Shown: positions 9,325-16,945 of the stretch, piece after piece | Layout of the letters: every line of letters begins with the position of its first letter | Position numbering within the stretch: position 1 is the stretch's first letter | Source of the DNA: CAMTUH01 sp947084935 | GTDB taxonomy: Bacteria > Pseudomonadota > Gammaproteobacteria > Coxiellales > Coxiellaceae | Assembly (NCBI GenBank): GCA_947084935.1 | Contig: CAMTUH010000009.1 | Location: 1-64,000 of the forward strand | Length of the DNA: 64,000 nucleotides | Direction of reading: 5' to 3' | The notes under the pieces: generated by a model | Told to the model about the DNA's origin: nothing | The model's database searches: none | What the model saw: the letters and a program-made list of their open reading frames with translations, nothing else | Program-made: the position numbers and the translations under genes

Positions 9325-9768
9325 CTACGCAACCTGAATCCGAGTGGTGACTGAGTTCGCAAGGAAACAGTTCTTATGAGCCGCTTCATGAAGTTGCTCC
9401 AGCGCCTGCGCGTCGGGCTGATTGTCTCCGCTAAAAATCACCTTTGGCCGCAGAGTAACTTCCGTCATCACCATCTTCCCTTCAGCATTTTTGCCTAAGA
9501 CGCCCACCGCGTGGTCTTCGTATCGATCGACCGTGTATTTCTTTTGGCTCGCAACGAATAAGAAGGTCAGCATGTGACACGCCGACAACGCGGCGACAAA
9601 TGCTTGCTCGGGGTCAACCCGATCGGCGTCACCTTGATAAGCAGGCGCAGCGGAAGCCTTTAATGTATTACCATCCCCAAAGTCCCATTCGTGCGATCGA
9701 TTGTAGTTTTTAACGGAGAAATCTTCGCTTTCTCGCTGCCATTTAATTGTGGCTTTATGCTCAGACAT
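9325..9768 (-). CDS. OsmC/Ohr-family peroxide-reducing protein
   Basis: 147 residues. OsmC-type proteins reduce organic hydroperoxides with two reactive cysteines. Here C64 in LSACHMLTF and C134 in HKNCFLANS are the expected pair, and the family fold is complete. The closest pattern is the YhfA/OsmC-like branch rather than Ohr. It starts 11 nt after the peptide transporter gene and is likely co-transcribed with it. Its 3' end overlaps a short hairpin, AGGTTG...CAACCT (9317-9335), which could help end transcription. Confidence 0.88.
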   Translation of the reverse strand: MSEHKATIKWQRESEDFSVKNYNRSHEWDFGDGNTLKASAAPAYQGDADRVDPEQAFVAALSACHMLTFLFVASQKKYTVDRYEDHAVGVLGKNAEGKMVMTEVTLRPKVIFSGDNQPDAQALEQLHEAAHKNCFLANSVTTRIQVA

Positions 9769-9779
9769 GATTTTTTCCT

Positions 9780-11285
9780 TTAGGCTTGTTCGTTAGTCAA
9801 TTCTTCCCGTAACGTGCCCTCGCCCAACAACTGTTTATCATTGGTGGCTAGTTTTTTTAATAAAGGCACGAAACAAAACATTACGAGTGAAATCGCTAGA
9901 GTCACCACGCCAATACGAATAAAGAGGTGGTTGTATATAGGCAGCGACAACATCGGGTCTCGAGAAATATCTTTCGGCACGCTTGCAACACTCGCCACTC
10001 GACCGGCAATCAGACTGGCAATTGAGGTGCATAAAAACCAGAGTCCCATCGTGAAGCCCATGAATCGTTGGGGCACGTAACGCGCTGCCAGCGACAATCC
10101 TAACGCACTGACTAACAACTCCCCCGTACTTTGTAACCAATACGAGAGCACCAACCAAAGGCCCGATAAAACACCGTGGTGATTGAACAAGCTTCCAAAC
10201 GGTAAAGATAAAAACGCTAAACCCGCCAACATCGTTCCCAAAGAAAATTTCGCGGGGATGGACAAATCGCATTTGTGTTTATGCATGACTTGATAAAGCA
10301 TCGCCAACACTGGGCTCATGGTCATAACCCAAAACGGATTAAACATTTGGTATTGTGCGGGCTGAATGGGTATACCAAAGATACTGTGGTGAACGTTTCG
10401 CAAGGCAAATAAAGTCAGCGAGGTGGGTGCTTGAAAATAGAGAACAAAAAAGACAATCGCTTGCGAAAAAAGAATAATAAAAAGCAACATGCCCTTTCGT
10501 TCGTCTCGCTTTGCTTTCGCAATGAGCCAAAAATAAATCACCAAAATAATAACCGTTCCAATGGTCAATAGAATGGACATCAGTGAATAGTAACGGAGTA
10601 AAAAAAAACAACCGACGATCAGCCCCATTGAAAATAGGACGACATAAAGCAAATAGTCAAGGCGCAATGGGTGTTGATCAGGTTTAGACCCAAAATCCAT
10701 AATCGTCTGCCGCATGGCCAAAAAGTTGATGATGGCGACTATTAATCCCGCACAACAGACGGAAAAAGCAACGTGCCAACCAAAATATTTATTTAAAATC
10801 GGCGTTAAATTCATCGCCAAAAAAGAACCAATGTTAATCGCCATGTAATAGAGCGTGAACCCACTGTCGATGTGGTATTTGGTACCTTCGTAGACCTTCG
10901 ATAATAAACTCGAGGGATTCGCTTTGAATAATCCATTTCCCACCGCAATAATGGCCAATGGAAACATGAATAACTGACCTGACGAGGTGTTTGGTATGGC
11001 CAACAGCAAGTAGCCAATGGCTAAGGTAATAGCACCCAGCAATATCGTCCGCTTGGTGCCAAGCACTTTGTCTCCAATGAATCCTCCCATGGCGGGAAGC
11101 AAAAACACCAACGCACTAAAGGCGGCGAAGAGAAGATCCGCGTGAGTGTCGGTATATCCCAGGTGTTGCACCATGTACAACACCAATAAGGCTTGCACGC
11201 CGTAATAACCAAAACGTTCCCAAATTTCAACGAGGAAAATAATAAAAAAGGGCTTGGGTTGATTCGTTAGGGATTTGATCGACAC
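9780..11285 (-). CDS. POT/PTR-family proton-dependent oligopeptide transporter
   Basis: 501 residues with 12-14 predicted membrane helices, start GTG at 11285. The first helix has the family signature E20-x-x-E23-R24-F25-GYYG that couples proton and peptide movement. Members import di- and tripeptides across the inner membrane. This suits an intracellular bacterium that feeds on amino acids and peptides. It precedes the osmC-like gene by 11 nt. Substrate preference cannot be read from the sequence. Confidence 0.93.
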   Translation of the reverse strand: MSIKSLTNQPKPFFIIFLVEIWERFGYYGVQALLVLYMVQHLGYTDTHADLLFAAFSALVFLLPAMGGFIGDKVLGTKRTILLGAITLAIGYLLLAIPNTSSGQLFMFPLAIIAVGNGLFKANPSSLLSKVYEGTKYHIDSGFTLYYMAINIGSFLAMNLTPILNKYFGWHVAFSVCCAGLIVAIINFLAMRQTIMDFGSKPDQHPLRLDYLLYVVLFSMGLIVGCFFLLRYYSLMSILLTIGTVIILVIYFWLIAKAKRDERKGMLLFIILFSQAIVFFVLYFQAPTSLTLFALRNVHHSIFGIPIQPAQYQMFNPFWVMTMSPVLAMLYQVMHKHKCDLSIPAKFSLGTMLAGLAFLSLPFGSLFNHHGVLSGLWLVLSYWLQSTGELLVSALGLSLAARYVPQRFMGFTMGLWFLCTSIASLIAGRVASVASVPKDISRDPMLSLPIYNHLFIRIGVVTLAISLVMFCFVPLLKKLATNDKQLLGEGTLREELTNEQA

Positions 11286-11371
11286 AATATCTGCCCCGTA
11301 AGTGATAACGCGACTTTGGACTATAACACAGTCGTCTGGTATTCCAACCCGGTAGAATTAAACGACAGATC

Positions 11372-12388
11372 CTAGCTCACCCGTCGCTGGCGGATTTCTT
11401 CCTTCACCAACCGGAAAGATTTCACCCATGGGTGTAATGATTGAACCGATGTCGGCAAATGCCCAATGGCGGCATGCGCCTCTTCCCGAGACGCGTAAGA
11501 GCCGTATAACAGCATGTACCACGTACTGCCGTTATGAGCGGCCTGATAGAAATGGGCTTTGCCTTGCAAGTGATGCTCTCGAACAAAAGATTCCACTGAG
11601 GCCAAATCCACGCTGGCCATTAACTGCAGGGTGTACTGACTTCGAGTGCTCAGTAACTCTTTCTCGGCCTGATTCAATTCGCTGGTCTGACCGACTGGCT
11701 GAAGAGCGGCTGGTACAAGACCGGAATTCGGTTGCGCGTTCGACGCCAAGCGGGGATCTTGCGTCCGTTGACTGATCGGAGGAGCTACCGTTGTCGGAGT
11801 ACCACTGCTGCCAGCGCTTGAACCGCCTTTCTTGTAGCGGGGCAAGTGTTCCGTGAGCGATTTATCCGGGACGCGTGAATTGGCTTTTTGCACATCCACG
11901 TTTTCTTGTTGCGGCGCACTCGCCGTTTGCGGAGGAGCGGTTGCTCCACCTTCTTCCGCGTGACCAGGAGTAGCACTAGAAGTACTGCTTGGGGTAGCAC
12001 TCGCACCCCCTTCATTCACACCACCCACGTTGGGGTATTCGCGGTGATTCAGTATGTGCGTTGCTTTGATGGCCAATGGTTGACCTTGCGCGGCCGCTCT
12101 TCGAATCCACAATTTCGCGGCCGTGGTATCACGAACCGTACCGATGCCATAAAAATACATATACCCCAGGGCGTATTGCGCATCTGGGTCACCCCGCCCT
12201 GCTGCAGACTCAATGCGACTGAGCGAGCAATCGTATTTTTGTAAAAAGGCGTTGCTTGAGCAAGCCGTCGTCCCCTTGAAGGATTGAGCACCGGCTTTTT
12301 CCGGGGATTGCTCACCACATCCTGCTATGGCAAAGAGCCCCATAAAAATAGAGAAGCCGACAAATCTAATGAGGGTGTTTTTTTTCAT
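11372..12388 (-). CDS. Lipoprotein with Sel1 repeat and SPOR domain
   Basis: 338 residues from the ATG at 12388, chosen because AAGGA lies about 8 nt upstream and the protein then begins with a lipoprotein signal peptide ending in the lipobox AIAGC (C24); an in-frame start 12 codons earlier would spoil it. After the lipidated Cys there is one Sel1-like repeat (about 63-100, DAQYALGYMYFYGIGT), a long Ala/Ser/Pro/Gln-rich linker (about 120-250), and a C-terminal SPOR domain (about 255-335) with YTLQLMAS and WYMLLYGSYASREEA. SPOR domains bind denuded peptidoglycan glycans, usually at the division septum. Sel1 repeats mediate protein contacts. A cell-envelope or septal role is inferred. Confidence 0.82.
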   Translation of the reverse strand: MKKNTLIRFVGFSIFMGLFAIAGCGEQSPEKAGAQSFKGTTACSSNAFLQKYDCSLSRIESAAGRGDPDAQYALGYMYFYGIGTVRDTTAAKLWIRRAAAQGQPLAIKATHILNHREYPNVGGVNEGGASATPSSTSSATPGHAEEGGATAPPQTASAPQQENVDVQKANSRVPDKSLTEHLPRYKKGGSSAGSSGTPTTVAPPISQRTQDPRLASNAQPNSGLVPAALQPVGQTSELNQAEKELLSTRSQYTLQLMASVDLASVESFVREHHLQGKAHFYQAAHNGSTWYMLLYGSYASREEAHAAIGHLPTSVQSLHPWVKSFRLVKEEIRQRRVS

Positions 12389-12519
12389 GGCATTTATCCT
12401 TATGCAACTAAAATCAGGCGTCAATGTTCTTTATTGTGCGCTAAGTCATGGAAAAAATGCAAGGGCCAGTGTTTTCGACGCCTGAGGATGAAATTTCGGC
12501 ATTATGTGAGCAAACCGGC

Positions 12520-12561
12520 TTTACAAGGTCTGTATTTTTAGGTAATGTACAAATTTTGTAC
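12520..12561 (+). promoter_or_regulatory. Promoter with palindromic operator-like site
   Basis: TTTACA (12520-12525), a 17-nt spacer and TAATGT (12543-12548) form a sigma70-like promoter for the gene at 12586. The palindrome GTACAAATTTTGTAC (12547-12561) overlaps the -10 and start region and could bind a regulator. Confidence 0.5.
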
Positions 12562-12585
12562 GAAAATAGCTGAGAGGAAATATCC

Positions 12586-12984
12586 ATGAAACGAGCTTTT
12601 ATTTTAAGCACGAACGTTGCTTTGCTAACACTAGGCTTCAGTGCTTTTGCTGCAGCACCGAACTTGAATCATTGCACAGTTACCCTCGGTGTTGGCTTAA
12701 CCCAGCCCTGCCAAGCTTCTCAACACTTTCCACCCTCATTTGAACTGAGATCGAATGAAGCTTTGCAGCCAACCGATAGCTACAACCTTCAATGCTCGAC
12801 CAGTGCTGGGAAGGTGATTAGTGTTAATCTAGCAAACGGGTTATCCTACGAAACAGGACCGGGTAATTTTTCAGTGTCCGGAAGCCCTGCTACTCCGAAC
12901 AGTACGTTTATTGCTACCGTATACACGGATAGCGACAATTATACGATAGAGGCTTGTACGTTCACGGCAACGCCAAAGAAATAA
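12586..12984 (+). CDS. Small secreted cysteine-containing protein
   Basis: 132 codons; GAGAGGA precedes the ATG. Residues 1-23 form a signal peptide (cleavage after FAA). The mature protein of about 110 residues is rich in Ser, Thr, Asn and Val with four cysteines, which could form two disulfides after export, and it looks like a beta sandwich. No family is recognised. It faces the other small secreted protein at 13079-13501 tail to tail, with two hairpins between them. The two proteins share size class and style but no clear residue identity by eye. Confidence 0.7.
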   Translation: MKRAFILSTNVALLTLGFSAFAAAPNLNHCTVTLGVGLTQPCQASQHFPPSFELRSNEALQPTDSYNLQCSTSAGKVISVNLANGLSYETGPGNFSVSGSPATPNSTFIATVYTDSDNYTIEACTFTATPKK

Positions 12985-12993
12985 AGAATACCC

Positions 12994-13027
12994 ACTGCTC
13001 GTAAGTCGCTTTGCGAGCAGTTCTTTT
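12994..13027 (+). terminator. Rho-independent terminator
   Basis: ACTGCTCG (12994-13001) pairs with CGAGCAGT (13014-13021) and is followed by TTCTTTT. It lies 10 nt after the stop of the secreted protein gene. Confidence 0.75.
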
Positions 13028-13039
13028 AATAAGTAGATG

Positions 13040-13067
13040 AAATACCACGTGTAAGCACGTGGTATTT
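13040..13067 (-). terminator. Perfect 12-bp hairpin downstream of the convergent gene
   Basis: AAATACCACGTG and CACGTGGTATTT (13040-13051, 13056-13067) pair perfectly around a 4-nt loop, 12 nt past the stop of the minus-strand gene. The stem is symmetrical with A/T ends, so it could terminate transcription from either side. Confidence 0.6.
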
Positions 13068-13078
13068 CCGAATAATTA

Positions 13079-13501
13079 CTAACAATAGTTATCGCTGCAA
13101 TTAAAAGTGATGACTGTACCGTTTACCTGTCCATTGATATGGTGCACAGTGCCCTGTTTGTCAGAAACCAAGCAGTACGCTGTACTTGCACTTTCATCGG
13201 GTTGAATCATAAACGAACAAAAACTTACAGGGCGCACAGGATAAGTCCAAGTAATCCCCGCATCAGAGGTTATAGGGAAGCCCTTGAGGATAAGTTCACC
13301 ACTGCTACCAGGCAAAATATTTTTCGGGAAAACACCAACCAATTGCACCCCCATGGAAAACACGCCCGATTCCGATAAAGTCTGTTTTGTATGGTTTTCA
13401 ATGGTATAAGTTGCTGTACCATTTCCTGCAAAAGCACCACCCATTCCCATCGATAGGAGTAGAAGGGTTAGAATTGATAATAAGCATTTATTTGCTCTCA
13501 T
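13079..13501 (-). CDS. Small secreted hypothetical protein
   Basis: 140 codons from the ATG at 13501. An in-frame extension to 13633 would run through a strong terminator (13577-13606) and lacks a Shine-Dalgarno; the chosen start gives a clean signal peptide (residues 1-24, ending AFA-G) after a GAGAG sequence. The mature part begins NGTATYTIENHT and looks like an immunoglobulin-like beta sandwich, with four cysteines, two of them in the C-terminal FNCSDNYC. Family unknown; export to the periplasm or beyond is expected. Confidence 0.7.
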   Translation of the reverse strand: MRANKCLLSILTLLLLSMGMGGAFAGNGTATYTIENHTKQTLSESGVFSMGVQLVGVFPKNILPGSSGELILKGFPITSDAGITWTYPVRPVSFCSFMIQPDESASTAYCLVSDKQGTVHHINGQVNGTVITFNCSDNYC

Positions 13502-13576
13502 ATAAACTCTCTCTTGCCTAGTTAAGATTTCTTTCAAAAATACGCTAGATACTAGCACTAAACCGGCAGAGAGTGC

Positions 13577-13606
13577 AAAAAAAACCGCCGCTCTTTTGAG
13601 CGGCGG
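13577..13606 (-). terminator. Strong rho-independent terminator for the 48-codon gene
   Basis: On the minus strand CCGCCGCTC, loop CAAAA or TTTT, and GAGCGGCGG form a 9-bp GC-rich stem (13585-13606) followed by eight Ts (13584-13577). It sits 40 nt downstream of the stop of the small gene at 13646-13792 and upstream of the secreted gene start at 13501. Confidence 0.88.
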
Positions 13607-13645
13607 GTATCGTTCGGAAAAGCTATGTCGCAATAATGATGCAGC

Positions 13646-13792
13646 TTAATATGACATGTAGTACGGATATTGCAGCGACTGGCTATTCATATATCGGTTG
13701 TTCACCGAGTTGCCAGTAAATATTGTCAGTAAACTCGTACATAGTAAGCCTGCAAAGACGACTACGACGACACTAGCAAGTGCTTTTCTCAT
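13646..13792 (-). CDS. 48-residue small membrane or secreted peptide
   Basis: An ATG at 13792 preceded by GGAGG (8 nt spacing) opens 48 codons ending TAA at 13646. The product is basic at the N-terminus (MRKALAS), then has a hydrophobic helix of about 20 residues rich in Val and Leu with a single Cys (VVVVVFAGLLCTSLLTIF), and a polar tail ending in a tyrosine-rich QYPYYMSY. A strong Shine-Dalgarno upstream and a strong terminator downstream argue for a real transcription unit. It could be a single-pass membrane peptide, or a lipoprotein-like or secreted peptide. No family is recognised. Confidence 0.65.
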   Translation of the reverse strand: MRKALASVVVVVFAGLLCTSLLTIFTGNSVNNRYMNSQSLQYPYYMSY

Positions 13793-14126
13793 GACCAGAT
13801 CCTCCATGATTAATTAGTTTTCCTCTACACCTTTAGAGTCTAACGTTTTAGCGGTTTAACATCCTGTAAAACCACCTTTTTAGCCTGAGACTAAGGCGAG
13901 CTTTTATATTACCTTAGCAAAGGGAGATAACAAGAGACCTAAAATTAAACCCCCCCCGAGACATCCCCTCCTTCATCATAAAAAAGCATCAGAAATTCAT
14001 TAAATCAATAACTTATGACGATGACATCAGGGCTGCGTCTTGAGGAACCTAGCGAGCAATGCAGAAATATCGTCGATTTTTTTGAGATTTTTCTTACGCA
14101 GCGCTAAGAAAGAAACCCGACTCCCA
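13793..14126. other. Intergenic region, 334 bp
   Basis: It holds the Shine-Dalgarno and presumably the promoter of the 48-codon gene (a TTTACA-like hexamer lies about 70-80 nt upstream of its ATG on the minus strand) and the 3' flank of rseP. It is A/T rich with a C-run (about 13951-13958). I see no further gene, clear terminator or repeat. Confidence 0.5.
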
Positions 14127-15497
14127 TCAGCCCGTAAACAAACGAATCACATCATTAATCGTAGCTTGTACCATGAGGAAAATAAGAAACACCATCCCAA
14201 TGCTGAGGCCGATCATCTGAATGCGCTCAGGCACCGGCCGCCTAAAGATTCCCTCAATAACCTGAAACAACAGATGCCCCCCATCCAGGCCAGGAATAGG
14301 CAATAAGTTAATAAAACCAATGGTTAAGCTAATAAACCCAATAAACCCCAAATAGACCTGTAACCCCGCCTGCGTCGCCTTTCCCGCCGCCTGAAAGACC
14401 GTAATCGGGCCACCCAGGGTATGCACGGATATCTTCCCTTCGATCATCTTGATCATCACCACGAAGTTAAAACGGATCAGTGTCCAGGTCTGCTCAACGG
14501 CGGGGATCCAAGCGCCGAAGAACGAAAAATTTTCTTGCCGCACGAACGACTTTGGCCATGAGGGAGGCGACGAAATCACTCCGATATAACCAACCGCCTG
14601 ACTGTTCTGCTTCATCACCCCCACAGCGACGGGAATGCGCTTCTGTTTGTTATTACGTAATACATTAAAAATTAGTGTCTTACTCGGCATTCTTTCGACT
14701 TTACTTACGATATCAACCCAGTCTGCGACCGACTGCCCATCGATCGACACAACTCGATCGCCGGGCATTAATCCGGCTTTTTCAGCCGGGGAGTCCTTGG
14801 CCACCGCAGACACAACGGGAGGAACCTTCGGCCGATAGGGGAAAAACCCCAGGCTCTGAAAAAAATCGGGATTACGCTTGTCCACCATCCACGTGGATAG
14901 GTTTAAAGTATGATCCACCAGTCGGCTTGAATCAACGGGTTTTACGGTAACCGTCATCGGGTTTCGATCACCCATCCGCATGATAACGGCCATAACTACG
15001 CGTTGCCAATTCGGGGTGTTCACTCCATCAATCCGAACGAGCTCGTCCCTCGGCTTTATTCCTGATTCTGCAGCAATTGAATTAGGTATCACAGTCCCAA
15101 TAATGGGCCTCGCATGCGACACCCCCATCAAATACACACCCCAAAAAGCAATTACGGCGATGGCAAGATTCGTCAGCGGCCCCGCCACTACTACGATCAT
15201 TCGAGACAACAGCGGCTTTTGATTGAAGGCCCGGTGAGCGTCTTCGGGAGTGGTCACTTCATCCCCCTCACCCAGCATTTTCACGTACCCACCCAAGGGC
15301 AAAATCGCAAAGATATATTCCGTGCCTCGCTTGCTCGTCCGCCTCCACAGGGCTTTTCCAAAGCCGATGGAGAATTTCAGAATCTTGATGCCACACATAC
15401 GCGCCACGACAAAATGCCCCAATTCGTGTAGGATGATGATCCCAAAGATGGCAGCAATAGAACCCAGAATGGCAATTATTAAATTCATCCGATTCAT
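14127..15497 (-). CDS. rseP: Site-2 intramembrane metalloprotease RseP
   Basis: 456 residues. RseP cuts the anti-sigma factor RseA inside the membrane to release sigma E and also clears signal-peptide remnants. Seen: zinc motif HELGH (H24-H28) in the first helix, two PDZ domains (about 125-200 and 225-300, VDKRNPDF and SPAEKAGLMPGDRVVSIDG), and the third zinc ligand in IPGLDGGHLLFQ near residue 400 in a late membrane helix. Its usual neighbours (dxr, bamA, uppS) are absent; it stands alone and is divergent from rlmD. Starts at codon 1 or 4 are both possible. Confidence 0.95.
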   Translation of the reverse strand: MNRMNLIIAILGSIAAIFGIIILHELGHFVVARMCGIKILKFSIGFGKALWRRTSKRGTEYIFAILPLGGYVKMLGEGDEVTTPEDAHRAFNQKPLLSRMIVVVAGPLTNLAIAVIAFWGVYLMGVSHARPIIGTVIPNSIAAESGIKPRDELVRIDGVNTPNWQRVVMAVIMRMGDRNPMTVTVKPVDSSRLVDHTLNLSTWMVDKRNPDFFQSLGFFPYRPKVPPVVSAVAKDSPAEKAGLMPGDRVVSIDGQSVADWVDIVSKVERMPSKTLIFNVLRNNKQKRIPVAVGVMKQNSQAVGYIGVISSPPSWPKSFVRQENFSFFGAWIPAVEQTWTLIRFNFVVMIKMIEGKISVHTLGGPITVFQAAGKATQAGLQVYLGFIGFISLTIGFINLLPIPGLDGGHLLFQVIEGIFRRPVPERIQMIGLSIGMVFLIFLMVQATINDVIRLFTG

Positions 15498-15517
15498 TGT
15501 GCCGAGGTCCGAAGGTC

Positions 15518-16945
15518 ATGTCCAGTAGAGCAACAGAGAAGTCGCGTGGGAGGGGACGAGGGGTTTTTCGCGAACAGACATCCCTGTCTTCGGGCTCCTT
15601 TACATCCTGTACCGCACGTCGCTCAAAACCCCTCGCCCCCTCCCACGCGACGGAGAATAAAACAACGATCGAACGAATCAGTCATGACGGGCGTGGAATT
15701 GCCGTAATTAATAATAAAATAACATTCCTGAGTGGCGGTTTACCGGGAGAAACGGTGCAGTTTGAGTATCTGCGACGCCGTGGGAGCTTTGATGAAGGCC
15801 GTGTTGTTGACGTACTGAATCCAAATCCGATGCGCCGAGCGCCACCGTGTCGCCATTTCGAAATGTGTGGCGGATGCAGCTTGCAGCACATGGACACCTC
15901 GTATCAGCTCGAACTCAAACAAAACGCGTTGCTGGAATTTTTTCACCGCGAAGGAATTGAAGCATTTGAATTAGCCGCTCCCCTGCTGAGTCAACCATTG
16001 GGATACCGACGCCGCGCTCGCCTCAGTGTGAAATTTCTCGCTAAAAAAAATAAAGTGCTCGTCGGATTCCGCGAGAAAAACAGCCGTTTCGTGACCCCAC
16101 TGGAACGCTGTGAAATTTTACACCCAAACATTGGCCATCTGCTGAATGCGTTCAGCGAATTATTTTATGGGTGTGAAACGCGCGATCAAATTCCCCAAAT
16201 GGAAGTTGCCGTTACCGATACCGAAACGGCCATCATTATTCGGCATTTGTCTCCCCTGCCTGACCACGACCTCAAAAAAATACGAGAATTTTGCGATGAA
16301 CATCACCTCAAGCTGTATCGACAACCCGGCGGGCTCGACAGTATCGCGTTGGATTGGCCGCAAGACGCGAACCCCTGGATGACGGATTACCTGCAGCCGT
16401 ATGACATCACTCTGCGTTTTATGCCTCATCAATTTATTCAAATCAACGCCGATATGAATCAAAAAATGATGACACAAGCGCTTTCTTGGTTAGACGTCAA
16501 TACCAACGATCGACTCTTAGATTTATTTTGTGGCATCGGTAATTTTACCCTGCCCGTTGCGAAACAATGTGCGTCAGTCATCGGCGTCGAGGGCGATGCG
16601 GCGGCCGTTCAACAAGCCACCCTCAATGCATCATTGAATGCAATTCACAACGCGACTTTTTTCTGTGACGATTTATCTCAGTCCGATTATCGCTCTCCGT
16701 GGGCGAAACAAACATTCGATAAAATCATCTTGGATCCTCCACGTGTCGGCGCAAAAGCCGTGATGCCGTGGATACCGAAATGGAATGCTGCGCAAATGAT
16801 CTATATTTCGTGTAACCCCGCCACGTTAGCGCGGGACGCCAAACAATTAATCGACGGCGGGTATACGCTCGTCAAAGCGGGAATTATGGATATGTTTCCG
16901 CACACGCAACACGTTGAGGCCATGGCGCATTTTGTAAAGAAATGA
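15518..16945 (+). CDS. rlmD: 23S rRNA (uracil-1939-C5)-methyltransferase RlmD
   Basis: SAM-dependent methyltransferase for U1939 of 23S rRNA. After a non-homologous N-terminus there is a TRAM domain (TTIERISHDGRGIAV), the iron-sulfur cysteines C-x5-C-x2-C (CRHFEMCGGC) with a fourth Cys in LERCEIL, the SAM motif LDLFCGIGNFTLP, ILDPPR, and the catalytic Cys (about residue 432) in YISCNPATL. I chose the ATG at 15518, shortly after GAAGG; a TTG at 15497 is in frame. No later ATG exists before the TRAM domain, so residues 9-45 are encoded by a palindromic repeat (15541-15651), a striking N-terminal extension. The stop overlaps the relA start by ATGA. Confidence 0.93.
   Translation: MSSRATEKSRGRGRGVFREQTSLSSGSFTSCTARRSKPLAPSHATENKTTIERISHDGRGIAVINNKITFLSGGLPGETVQFEYLRRRGSFDEGRVVDVLNPNPMRRAPPCRHFEMCGGCSLQHMDTSYQLELKQNALLEFFHREGIEAFELAAPLLSQPLGYRRRARLSVKFLAKKNKVLVGFREKNSRFVTPLERCEILHPNIGHLLNAFSELFYGCETRDQIPQMEVAVTDTETAIIIRHLSPLPDHDLKKIREFCDEHHLKLYRQPGGLDSIALDWPQDANPWMTDYLQPYDITLRFMPHQFIQINADMNQKMMTQALSWLDVNTNDRLLDLFCGIGNFTLPVAKQCASVIGVEGDAAAVQQATLNASLNAIHNATFFCDDLSQSDYRSPWAKQTFDKIILDPPRVGAKAVMPWIPKWNAAQMIYISCNPATLARDAKQLIDGGYTLVKAGIMDMFPHTQHVEAMAHFVKK
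15541..15651. repeat. Palindromic element inside the 5' end of rlmD
   Basis: Arms 15541-15567 and 15625-15651 are 27 nt and pair with one mismatch (GTCGCGTGGGAGGGG...). The element is 111 nt, exactly 37 codons, and stays open in the rlmD frame. Its core TACATCCTGTAC recurs in inverted form in the element at 40526-40626. Confidence 0.85.

Noticed and set aside
13502..13633. N-terminal extension of the 13079-13501 protein
   Set aside because: It would be translated through a strong terminator hairpin, and it would bury a good signal peptide.
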